Below the pieces are notes generated by a model. It made no database searches. It was not told the origin of the DNA and saw nothing but the letters and a program-made list of their open reading frames with translations. This document shows positions 1-10,411 of a stretch of DNA of 64,000 nt, in pieces (the stretch's first letter is position 1; each line of letters opens with the position of its first letter). The stretch spans positions 3,746,001 through 3,810,000 of the forward strand of contig CALZFC010000020.1 of assembly GCA_945643635.1 (NCBI GenBank), given 5' to 3'. Made by a program: the position numbers and the translations under genes. The stretch comes from Allodiplogaster sudhausi. Its lineage: Eukaryota; Nematoda; Chromadorea; Rhabditida; Diplogasteridae.

Positions 1-265
1 TAACAAGGTTGTACCCGGCAAAATTTAAATAAACAAGGCTAACTCATCTCAGTATTATTTAGGTTTTAATGTTAGAAAACAAATCAACTAACAAAAAATT
101 CTCATCTAATGAGATCGACACTGGCACGATGGGAAATAAATGAGCCACTTAGATAAATAGATAGAGAAGCGGACAAGAAGCGAGAGTGAGAGAGTGGCAG
201 AAAGATAGAGACATGAAGAGCGAGAGACAGAGTGAGTGAGAGAGAGAGAGAGAGAGAGAGAGACT

Positions 266-546
266 TCAAGCGGCCAGCTTCATTTTCTTCTCAGTGTCCG
301 AGTCGACCGGGCCAGCGACTCTCTTGGGGTTGTTGTTCTTGCCCTTCTTCTGTTCTTCTTTCTCGCCGGTCTCTGCTTCTCTCATATTTCTCAGATCTCT
401 CTGTGATGTCTTCAACTCGATCTCGAAGAGATCCTCGTGGAACAACAGCCTTCAACAAACACACAATCTTTTTGTGCAAAGGGAAAAAGTGTTGAGAAGA
501 ATACACACACTCATTAAAAACTAGTACACAGAGATAAGTAAAAGCA

Positions 547-642
<96 letters not shown>

Positions 643-3600
643 GGTGACACAAGACAGCACCTGTAAGTGGGGATGAGAAGAGGCAGGAGAGGAAGGCAGT
701 CGAACGGCACCCTCATGCAGTCCATAGCCAGGCCCACCCTAGCTTCTTCCAGATATTCTGGGAGTGGGGGCACCTGCAATCAACACTCGAGATAACTTCT
801 TTAATTTTTGATCATTATAAAGAGTCAAATCAGTGGTGCTTAAACCGTTTTCTATCTTTTCCGATTTAGCTGCTGCCTTCTTACGATCACAGTCTTCACT
901 TGTACAGTACCAATTATCACCGAATGTATAGTTGAGAAGGAACGCACCTTTGGATAGCGGGCGGAGAAGTGCGAGAGGATCGTGTGCTTTGCACCCATTC
1001 GCTGCCCAATCGTCACGGCCTGCCTCATTGTGCTGTGCTTCTTGCGACGAGCATCCGTCTAGGAAGAGGAGAGAGGGGAGAGATGACGAGAAACAGAGAA
1101 AGAGAGGGAGAGAGAGGGAGAGAGAGGGAGAGAGAGGGAGAGAGAGGGAGAGAGAGGGAGAGAGAGGGAGGGAGGGAGAGGGAGAGAGAGGGGAAGAGAA
1201 AACGAAGCAAGGTGGGAATAACTGAATAAGAAGAATGGATAAGGAGTGAGATTGAATGCGAGGGGGGGACCTGAGGTTAAGAGAAAGAAGCTCTCCATAC
1301 TTCATGGCCGTCCTCGAAGGTGGCCTCATGAATGAGCACGTCCGCTCCCTTGCCTTGTTCCACCAGCAGATCGCATGGCATCGTGTCACCCGAGAACACA
1401 ACCTCAACGGGGATCCTCTAGCTTGCAAGAATTACTAATACATCTACATCATACAATTTCACTCCAACGAACAATCCTTGTTCTAATTAAATATTTATCA
1501 CAATATCAAACAAATCTGCCTTTCTTGCGATTCTGATTCACATACTTCCTCTTATTTATTTGTTTTTATCTCTCCTTCATTGTCTTTACTCCCGACCACC
1601 TGGCATTTCAAGAGACGCATTAATTACTCCATTCTTCAATAAACAACTTAGTTAGAAAATACCTTCTTCCCATTCGTTGAGAATACGAAGGCGTTAGCTT
1701 GTCGTGTGTGGTGCACCTAGAAGAATCAGGAATCCCAGTTGACAGAAAGTGAGTGCCATTAGTTTCCTCATATCAGTCTTCTACCAACCTGAACCGCCGT
1801 CGCTGACTCCATCTTCCAATCGTGAGGAGTGTAGACATCGGCTGGCAAACTTGAGAGAAGGTCACTTACAGGAGCAGCGAAGACATCTCAACAGGGGTTC
1901 ATTGAAGATGTCGGACTTCATAGAACTCTCTTTCTTTATGAAATGAAAACAAACCCTGCTTAGTCGGTGAGCGACTTCCCCCATTTCCAGAGTGGGTTGT
2001 GGTTGGCTGGCAAGTGAGGACATCGATAATGTGGACAAGCTTCTCAATGTCCACGAAAGAACTCGAGTACGTCCGGAGTGGCTTTACCACGTTGCGATTG
2101 CACGCCAGAACCATCTTACGGTAGGGCACGCCTGTACAACGATGACCTTTATTACAATCATGAAAACTATTTCTTAAATAGTTTTTATGATCGTAACAAA
2201 GGTTATCGTTGTATGATGTAAAGTAGTCATGCAAAGGAAAGAGAACAGGAATGTCATTGTTTTTGAAGTTGCCTTCTCTGACATGATCAAGTTAATAACA
2301 GTTACCCATAGCTTTGAATGCTTCGAGTCTCCTCTCAATCACTGTATAGAGTCCATTCATGTGATCTTGATGTGCATGGGTAATGAAGACGGCGCGAAGA
2401 TTCAGAAGCATCTGAAGAATACAGCACTCGGTCGCATCAAACATTAACAAAACTCAATCCATTCAGCATAGCACTGATATGAGCAGCAAGAAAAAAAAAT
2501 AGAATCCTTCTCCCCAACCTGTCGACATTCGTCGTCGTCAAGCAGTGCTCTCAGCTGTCCATACGTACTCTCACCAACATCCACGAGAACCGCCGAATCA
2601 GAAGATGTCTCCATGAGATAGCCACTCACCTGAATTGAATGAATCGAGTTGGGTGTTCTCCTAACTCTATCACATTTCGGCAGTTGTCGATTGAAACTGG
2701 CGCGACCAGTTTTAATCGACAACTCCAAACCAACAAACTCACATTGCGATATTTGGATGGTACAGCTGATGAAGTGCCAAGGAAGGAAATGCGAGGGAAG
2801 ACGGAAGATTCTGTACGAGCGGCCAGAATAGCTGACGACACTAGAAAACACGGAATGTTTACAATTGTTCCCTTCTTAAAAAAATCAAGATAAATCCAGC
2901 TCAGAAACGAAAAAAAGGTGTTATTTCCATTGAACCTTGATTAGCTTTGGCAAGTGAATTCTCAATCGCATCGTCGAATCCTTCGAATTCTACGCCCTCC
3001 TTCAGGTCAACAATCACTGGCTCCTCCTTCCCGGCCTTTCTCATCCAGAATCGCTGGAGAGGAGCAGGAAGCAGCCAGTCACTACCAGCCTCTACCAAAC
3101 CGAGGTCTCGTTCCTAAATAAAATATTCATTTGCCTCGAAAAACAACTTCTGCTTCAGTTAAATGGTAAACAAATCATATTAAGAATACGAGTCTCAAGG
3201 AAAGGAAGTAGAATACTTTTAAAATGTCCTCCCAAATGCCAAAGAATTGGAAAGGAGAAATGAGGAGGAAAGAACGGCGACCTGCGTGACAACTCCACGC
3301 CATCCGCGCGGTCGCAGCTCCTCAAAGATCTCCGGCCTCAGTCGCTTGAGTAGGCGCGAGTGTCTGAAGGAATTCTCTCCGCCTGGCACAACTGGCCCGC
3401 TGCCGTTCACGATCAAGTGTCTGCAGTACGAGCATATTTTCTTTTCTTTTTCTTAGTTCTCTTGAAATTGGCGAAATGATGAAAAATGAAGAATATACCG
3501 TGTGTTCTTGCCCAGACTGCTAGCCCAAGTTCTGTATGAAGGGAGCTGAAGCAGTCTCTGTTCACTCAAATGAACCACGTAATCAATTCCTGAGGACTCA

Positions 3601-3796
3601 GCGACACCCTGTAACATAAAGTTGACATATGTCAAGAGTAGAGAAATGAGTAGAAAAGATTAGAAAGGGAGAAAAAAAACGAAAGATGGAAGGTAGAGAA
3701 GACTGAGGGAACAAGCGATGAATGGGAAGACGGCGCGAGAGAGAGAGAGAGAGAGAGAGAGATAGCGAGATAGAGTGAGAGAAGAGAGACAGAGAC

Positions 3797-3835
<39 letters not shown>

Positions 3836-5639
3836 AGGGGGAGGGAAAGACAAAGTACGTCAAAAATGACAAAACCTTGAGCAGGACATTGGCTGCAAGT
3901 GCTTCAATCTGACCTTCGCAGTCGCACTCGACTATTAAGGCTCGTGGCAACTCTTCACCACTAAAAATCGTCCTAGCTTATAATTCAGCTCATTTTCTCT
4001 TTTTATTACTTTGCTGACTCAAGATATTCGACACATCTTCCTAGGAAAAGCAGTACAAATTGAAATAATTTGGAGACATACCATGGATTGTTAGAATAAA
4101 CATCATCGGGTCGAATAACGCGACCATCCGGCAGCGTAATCGCCTCTCCATTCTTCAGCTTTCCAATTAACGGCCCTTTTGGCACCTGAACCCAGACATT
4201 GCAACCCACAACAAAGACAACCTTTCAAAATGCACCTCCATGGAAATCAACTTGGTAGGGTCAATCTTCCGCGAAGGCTCCTTGAGTTCGATCAGAAAGG
4301 CAGTGTCCGTTTGTCTCTACAAAACAAAGTTAAGAGGAAAACTAGGGTAATCGTTGACTGTTCTCCATCCAGCGTTATTGAAAAAGTATAACACTGAATG
4401 ACAGCAGAAACCCAAGAGTTGCAAAGAGAGTTAAAAAGGAACCCTTCGCTGCAGCACAGGACAGGACAGTGATATAGACGAAGGGGGAGTTGGAGCGGAG
4501 AGAAGAGGAATGTAGTGGACAATCAAGCCAGAATCCTCGTAAGTGTCGGCGGTCTCCAGTGTTCTTTCCTCCACCTTCAAACGTTGGAATATATTACCAA
4601 GATGTCAAGCAATGAAGTGCGCTGTTAACAACGACACATTTCATCTTTTCCGGTGAAAGGAACATAACTAGAAAATGTTAAATCACGAGAAAAGAGGAAA
4701 TTCCCACATTTTCGCTCGTGGGAAAGCAAATTCCTCTTAAAAATTAACTTCTGTTGCAGCAACAATCAGGGATAAAAGGTTCAAAGGTGAGAAAGAAGAA
4801 CACGTTCTCAAAATCGCAAAAAAACCTGCGATGGATACTTGACAGAGCCAAAGTCCGAGTCTTGGAAGGGCCGAATGCACTCGAGGAAGTGTTTGACATT
4901 CATGGCTCCATGCAGGCGAGTCGTCATCGCATTCGACTCCTTTGACAGAAGAATCGATGATATCCCGCCAATGTTATCCCAGACTCCTGCAAAACGGATA
5001 TTAAACGAACATTAAGAATACCAGGACAAAACACTTTCTTTTTAGGATAATGAACCATCGTAAAGAACGTTTGAAACATAAATGCTAGCCTCTTGTAATG
5101 AAAATGTCGCAAATATTCTGCGGCTTCAGTCGTAGACTGGTCAGGAAGCGCGAGGTTCCCTCGGGGCAGTTGAAGAGATATGTTTTGAGTGGAGTACGGA
5201 TCACGACACACGGAAGCATCTGAGTCGTGCCGTTGCTCAGCACCTGAAGAGACAGCAACACTGTCATACACATCAATATCACAGTAGCAACTGGCTAAAA
5301 CTGAGAAGACGCATAGATAGCATGCTCGAATCACCCTAAGCTAAAACGCAAAAAAAACATAAGTAACGAAGAAACCTTCGTTTAAATGATACGAGGTTAA
5401 TGATAAGACGACAAATAAACAAAGTTAAATCTGCTGTGAACTTCACCTTCCAAGCTATGATGATTGATATTCATAGTTGTCAAACTGTATTAGCCAAGAT
5501 AAGCCAGGAAATATGCGTAACAAGCCATAGATTCTGACAAGTAATAAAAAGACAACACCTCGATTGTGACATAAGCGGGGATGTTGGCAATCGTATTTGC
5601 CATGTTGGCTTCTGCACGCTTCCTCGTTGCATCTGCCAT
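266..5639 (-). CDS. ELAC2: tRNase Z long form (ELAC2), about 12 or more exons
   Basis: Zinc endonuclease that removes the 3' trailer of precursor tRNAs in nucleus and mitochondria. The first exon (5559-5639) reads [19 protein letters not shown]; the second (5090-5243) has LSNGTTQ and [13 protein letters not shown] of the N-terminal half. The linker has [12 protein letters not shown] and IRPDDV. The catalytic half has [24 protein letters not shown], then the metal-binding HAHQDH ([11 protein letters not shown], about 2,380), [12 protein letters not shown] with [12 protein letters not shown] (about 1,310-1,400), [18 protein letters not shown] and [10 protein letters not shown] (about 960-1,050), and a Lys-rich tail ending at the TGA at 266-268. 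The family usually has DCGEGT where this has DVGEST, but the HxHxDH and later His ligands are present. Several mid-gene exons were not placed exactly. One donor is GC (5,089). Identification is firm; the exon count is approximate. Confidence 0.93.
543..640. repeat. (GA)n microsatellite in ELAC2 intron
   Basis: Almost pure GA dinucleotide tract between the last two ELAC2 exons. On the sense (minus) strand it is a CT tract. Similar shorter arrays lie at 237-263 (just past the stop codon), 1,095-1,195, 3,736-3,762 and 3,799-3,832 in the same gene. Confidence 0.95.
2135..2213. other. 79-bp near-perfect inverted repeat (hairpin) in ELAC2 intron
   Basis: The left arm starts TACAACGATGACC and the right arm ends GGTTATCGTTGTA. 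About 37 positions pair, with two mismatches and two G-U pairs, around a loop of roughly four bases. It lies just beyond the exon carrying [11 protein letters not shown]. It could be a pre-microRNA-like hairpin or a very short foldback element. I saw no clear flanking duplication. Confidence 0.75.
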
Positions 5640-5838
5640 TACAAGTTGCAGACCAGCAACAGATGATGAGATTTCACGAGACCTCCAATCAACACTTTTT
5701 ACATCCAGGCAATGGGAGATGTCATGGTAACCACGTCAAAATTGACGTTCTATTTCACACTTAAAATGTACACAATATTGTAAGAGCTAACAACAAATAA
5801 TTGAGAAGTCAGACATTTAACGCCTCATTATTGTTTAA

Positions 5839-6246
5839 TCACTTCGCTAACTTGAAACTGGAGACGGTGTGTTTTCTCAGTTGTCTTTTGTAGATTTCCA
5901 CTCTTTGAGCAATCTGCTCGTACTCCTTATCCAATTTAGATTGGGTTACTTCACTGGCCACTCGGTCCTCTAAATTATTAACTCAAACGAGGGAACACAC
6001 ACGATCTGCCGGAAGAAATAGTTGATCTTCCTAACCTTTGGCTGTAGGAGTGACTGCCTTAGATCCTCTTGGACGATTTCGCCCCTTCTCACTCAAGGCC
6101 CTTTAAAAAGAACAGTAGAGTATCATATTAACAAGAGGAACATTCGGATACCTGACTACTTGTGAGGGAAGGCGATGGAAAGGTGGCGAAAGAAATGTCG
6201 ACCCAGCTAAATTTGCAGCGAAGAAGACCCGTTGACGAATCAACAT
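5839..6246 (-). CDS. Small probable mitochondrial protein, 96 aa, three exons
   Basis: I do not recognise the family. Exons at 6152-6246, 6036-6100 and 5839-5969 join in phase (95 + 65 + 131 nt = 97 codons with stop). The N-terminus MLIRQRVFFAANLAGSTFL is rich in Arg, Ser and hydrophobics and lacks acids, like a mitochondrial targeting peptide. The C-terminal half, with DKEYEQIAQRVEIYKRQLRK, is a likely amphipathic or coiled helix. The gene sits 200 bp upstream of the ELAC2 start on the same strand and about 500 bp downstream of TIMM17. Splice sites are plausible (CAG|GTATCC, AAAG|GTTAGG, TTTAG and AAAG acceptors). The call rests on the clean three-exon join and frame, not on homology. Confidence 0.6.
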
Positions 6247-6749
6247 TAACTCTTTGAACCTTCTTCTTCTATTTCACTACTATCTCAGATACATCAGAGG
6301 ATTATCAATTAGTTAACCTTACGAGACCATTTCTCGTTTCATCAAGGAATTCAGGAATCACATCGTTCTCTCAACGATTTCAAGCCTCAGAACGATTAAA
6401 AACGACCTCAAGAATTCATTTGCCACGCGTCCAGGCCACTTCAATAACAAAAAATGAAAGAAAAATACCAAAACGAATTGCAAACATCAATAACACCTCT
6501 CGCCTGTAAAAGCTAAACGAACATTTGGTTTGACCGTCATAGGAATCAAGAATGGACCAAAAGAAGCTCTCCTACTTTCGCTGATTAACCTGACAACGAG
6601 AATGACGATCTAACAATCAAACCGAGAAGTGATTTCAAGGCTTAGCTTACTCTGAGATATGGCTAGAACTATTTAAGGAGTCGAAAGGTGCTTGGAGAAC
6701 TAGATGAGACCTAAGTGAGTGAGAATGATAAGAAGTCTTGGAAAGCATC
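6247..6749. other. Intergenic, nothing recognised
   Basis: AT-rich stretch between the small mitochondrial-type gene and the TIMM17 stop codon. It presumably holds the TIMM17 3' UTR and the promoter of the small gene. I see no coding exon or repeat. Confidence 0.5.
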
Positions 6750-7884
6750 TCAGGACAGATTATTCAGAGTCGGCAGCCCGAACGGTGTGGTCTGGTCGAC
6801 AACCCCAGGTTGTGTCAACGAGGACGATGGCTTGGATGCCAGGGCACGGGGGTCGTCGAGGGCCTCAGGGGGAGGCGCAGTTGGGTCGACCATGGCACCC
6901 ATCCAACGGGAGGCCAGCAGACCCACTCCCTCGATCATCGCTAGGATTACTCCACCCAGCATCGCAGAGCCCGCCATCACTTTGGGGCCACTGCGAATGG
7001 CGAGAAGGGCACCCGTCGCAGCACCAGACACAATCGAATTCATTGGGTCTTCCTGCAAACATTAATTTGTCTGGCATTGCATTCTTTACATCATTCTGTT
7101 TGTTTCTTTCACTCATACTAGCCTAAGAATAAGTTTATATTACTGCAAGATAATAGAAAACTCGATGAACATTTCACTATTCCCAGAAGAAAAGAAGCTT
7201 TAAAGTAGAATCCACAACTTCTCAAACCTTCTTCCGGATGGCAACCATGCAGCAGTCAATGGTGCTGAACATGCCGCCCCATGCAGCGAACTGGGAGGCA
7301 GTCAACGGGCCGCGCATTCGAATTTCCCGTACAACACCCAACTGCAATTATTAAATAAATAGCTTCAAGTCTCAAATCATCGGAATGTTTTCGCCTTGTG
7401 CTCTGACACTGATCCGGGAAGGAAAATAACTCTGACAAATGAAATAGGGGCGGTCCAAGAGAAAAAAATGCAGTTTATTTCGGAGCAGTTGAGCAAGATG
7501 ACATCAGGAGTTGGTTTATCTATTGGAAAAAGAAACTTAGTAATAAAACACGACCTAACCATTTTCTGACCCTTGGCAGCATTTCTGAAACCGGAGAAAG
7601 AGTGGAAGAGTGACCCTCCGACCAGACCCATGGAGAAGGCCGAGCCGATGTCTGCGCCAATGCGGTACGGGCTGAAAAACAAAAAGCGGTTCTTCAGTCC
7701 ACCTTGTCGAGCATTCTGCTGCCAACTGGGCTACTTTTACATTTTTTTTAAAGCGATTTCAAGCCCTTCATCCACTTAATAGCGGGTATTGCGCCTGAGA
7801 AAAAAACACCATCAAACATACAATGATCAACAAACATAGCCGAAAGAATGAAACAAACCATGGTTCTCTCGAATACTCCTCCAT
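6750..7884 (-). CDS. TIMM17: Mitochondrial import inner membrane translocase subunit Tim17, four exons
   Basis: Core channel subunit of the TIM23 presequence translocase in the inner mitochondrial membrane. Exons: 7859-7884 (MEEYSREP), 7560-7671 (CPYRIGADIGSAFSMG), 7228-7341 (LGVVREIRMRG, AAWGGMFSTIDCCMV) and 6750-7052 (EDPMNSIVSGAATGALLAIR, then GGVILAMIEGVG). The exons join in phase and give four hydrophobic segments with the Gly-rich pattern of the Tim17/22/23 family. The CPYRI cysteine and the STIDCCM cysteine match the conserved Tim17 pair. The C-terminal tail after LLASRWMGAM is Pro/Ser-rich and poorly conserved, as in animal TIMM17A/B. Ends at TGA 6750-6752. Confidence 0.95.
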
Positions 7885-8144
7885 TACAGCGTACTGAAAG
7901 CAATGCGTTAAGAGAATTAATGAAGAAAGAACAACGATATAAGTAGGCAACAAAGCCATACGATTACAATGAAGATAAAGAACTTTAAATGAATTTATTC
8001 AGTGATATAATACAATGGATAGCAATGGTATATTTAAGTTCAAAAAGAATGAGTATAAAGCAAGAGGGGAATGCATTCTGAATAAACACCAACTATACTG
8101 CAATATATGAGACCCATGAAAGCAACTATTATTTACATCTGACA

Positions 8145-9065
8145 TCAGAATTTTACTCCGGCTCGGCGATCAATGAAACGTGCAGCCGGTTCGAGGGAAG
8201 GCGGATCGAACTGGCGAAGACTGAAGAGAGCCGGATTCAGAATGGTTGCCTAAAGTAGATACCATTTCAAGGCAAATATGGAAATACAAAAAGTAAAAAA
8301 AAATCTTTGTAAATATAATTTGAAACAACATTTTCTCACAGAACCAACGCAAACATTAACAGCTTTACCTCCAGTGAAGAAATGTTGCAGAAGAGAAGAT
8401 GATCAGACGCTGCAAGCTTTTCAGCTAATTCTGCCTAAACATATCAGTTTAGTTAGTAAATGCAATGATATTAAATAGAGCTCTCGTACTTGAAGAAGAG
8501 AGAAATAGCAAAAACCTGGTGGTTGTCCATGAGCCTCTCATTGATCACGACTATAAGAGGTTTTCGTGCGCCAAGTGCTTCCAATATTGTTCCTGCACCT
8601 GCATGCCCGATCACAACCTGGAAATGTTTATTTACCACATATTAGCTAAAAGCCTTTTAATAATGTTAAAATGTCAAATGAAAACCTGACATCAGCTCTC
8701 GAAATGTCTTTGGAAATGGTCGGCCTGTATCGATAGATCTCAACATCGAAATTCTTATAGCTGACCTCTCCAAATTCACCAGAACCCTCCCCGAAGATCT
8801 GAAAGCAAAGGACACGTAGGATAATAACTCAACTGAAACAAATGAAACCTCTTTGCGCTTCTCAGAAACAAGTTCTCCTGCTCCAATCTGCACAATTAGT
8901 TTGGAAACCCCGATCTTTCGCAACGCACTCAGCACACGACCAGTGAGGACCTGCAACACGAAACCGCTGCTTAGCGAGCAAACAAATTAAAACCAAAAGA
9001 CCAACTTCATTGGTCAGTTCGTCGAATCGAGTCGATCCAACCGTGACGAAACAAGTCAGAGGCAT
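8145..9065 (-). CDS. ALG13: UDP-GlcNAc transferase catalytic subunit Alg13, six exons
   Basis: With Alg14 on the cytosolic face of the ER, Alg13 adds the second GlcNAc to the dolichol-linked N-glycan precursor. The first exon reads [20 protein letters not shown] (family pattern VFVTVGTT.FD.L). It is followed by [44 protein letters not shown] (the HAGAGS nucleotide-binding loop), [14 protein letters not shown] and [20 protein letters not shown]. Length is about that of the short catalytic form; no OTU/Tudor extension follows. Stop TGA at 8145-8147. The ATG lies within 10 bp of the upstream gene's stop, and its frame is open upstream to a splice acceptor at about 9,117, so an N-terminally extended or bicistronic transcript is possible. 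Confidence 0.93.
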
Positions 9066-10159
9066 CTTAACGGAATCTGAACCATGGGCTTTAGCGAGAA
9101 ATGACTCGGTGATACCCTAAATAAACCTAGTAAAGAAAGAATATCGAAATGAAAACTTGTTGGAAGTGGAAAGGAGCTCAGTGAGGTTGAATTGGGCGAC
9201 TTTGTCTTCGAGAATCCAGTCGCTCTTCTTTTCTTCTTCGAGCGTTTCAAGGATTGCAGCTAGGCGATCCTGGTGGAGTTCTGCAAAATAATTTAGGAAA
9301 AGTAAAAAAAAAAAAACGAGAAAGGGGCAACACCAGCGATTTAGGTGATAGCTAAAACAATCTTTTATAATTTCGTCATCTACATCCCAGTTTATTCCTT
9401 CAACCACAAAATTATTACTGACGTATGCCTGCGATCAGAACGCTATGTCACACACAGAAAACCAATAGCTGGTACGCCTCACTGATCCATTGGTGAAGTA
9501 ATCAAATTCCCGCTTAGAAACAAACCTTCAGCGAGAGATGACTTCAAGTTGCTCGATTGCTTCTCAAAGGAACAGTCCTTATATGCCGCAAGGATAGGAT
9601 CTAAATTAAAGGGCACATAAGTATAATTTCTAAAAAGGTAAACTGATCAGTAATGGGACCTTCGTGTATGTCCTTCTTCTCAGGATGTGCGATGAGGTTG
9701 GGATCGGTGACGTCGCCCTCCGAGTCAGATATACTTGGTGCTGAATAATTAAACTATATAACCAAAGCACATTGGCGACATTATTAAACATAATAAATAG
9801 TGGCGAAATTCCGTAAATATCATAAATAAATAGGGTTCAAAAATAACCAACAGAATACAAGTCTCGGGAGGCGAGTCGCTGACATCTACCGAGATCCCGA
9901 TTTCATCCAGCTGGATCGAGATATTCGCCTGCAAACCAAAAAGAACTTTGCATCGCTAACTACGATGGAAAAGACAAAACAACTCCAAAACTGTTACTAA
10001 GCTTGCGTGAGGAAATTGAAAAAGAACCAAAACTTCAGCAGTTTGAAAAAGCGACTAAACACTTAGGGGACACGAAGTCGTCAGCGGTGAATATTTAACT
10101 ATAATGCTAGTCAAATCAACTACGTTGTAATATTTGGTAGTGCGGTTGGGTGACAACAT
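9056..10159 (-). CDS. Unrecognised acidic/coiled-coil protein upstream of ALG13
   Basis: I do not recognise the family. Exons that join in phase: about 9,885-9,930 (ANISIQLDEIGISVDVSDS), about 9,660-9,740 (SISDSEGDVTDPNLIAHP), about 9,535-9,600 (DPILAAYKDCSFEKQSSNL), about 9,165-9,280 (LHQDRLAAILETLEEEKK, EDKVAQFNLTELL) and a last short exon (VSPSHFSLKPMVQ) ending in TGA at 9056-9058, inside the ALG13 start region. The N-terminus is acidic and Ser-rich; the middle is predicted helical. A possible first exon begins ATG at 10,159 (MLSPNRTTKYYN, then GTAGTT), but the start is uncertain. It is probably co-transcribed with ALG13. Confidence 0.5.
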
Positions 10160-10411
10160 GATTCTATGGTGAGCACCCTCTCAGCTGTTGTTCCGCTCTA
10201 CCGGGCGCTATTGAGTCCTTCGTCTATTTCTCGCGGCTTGAGTCATGATTTCTTAGACATGTTTTCCATTGTTTCTTTCGAGCACGTATCTGTAAGCGAA
10301 TCGAGTGTGCTTTAGTAATTGATCTGTTAACTTCTTTTTTTTTACATTTGATGCTGTCTTCAGAAAGTTATTTTGAAGTGTTCCGTTCGCTTCTCATCTG
10401 TCGTTGGCAAA
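10160..10411. promoter_or_regulatory. Putative divergent promoter region
   Basis: About 250 bp between the divergent starts of the ALG13-linked gene (minus) and ARIH2 (plus). Inferred from gene layout only. I see no TATA-like box in a convincing position. Confidence 0.35.

Noticed and set aside
291..779. Long Ser-Leu-rich or Glu-Arg-rich open frames here and at many other places
   Set aside because: They are translations of (GA)n/(CT)n arrays and carry no independent evidence of coding.
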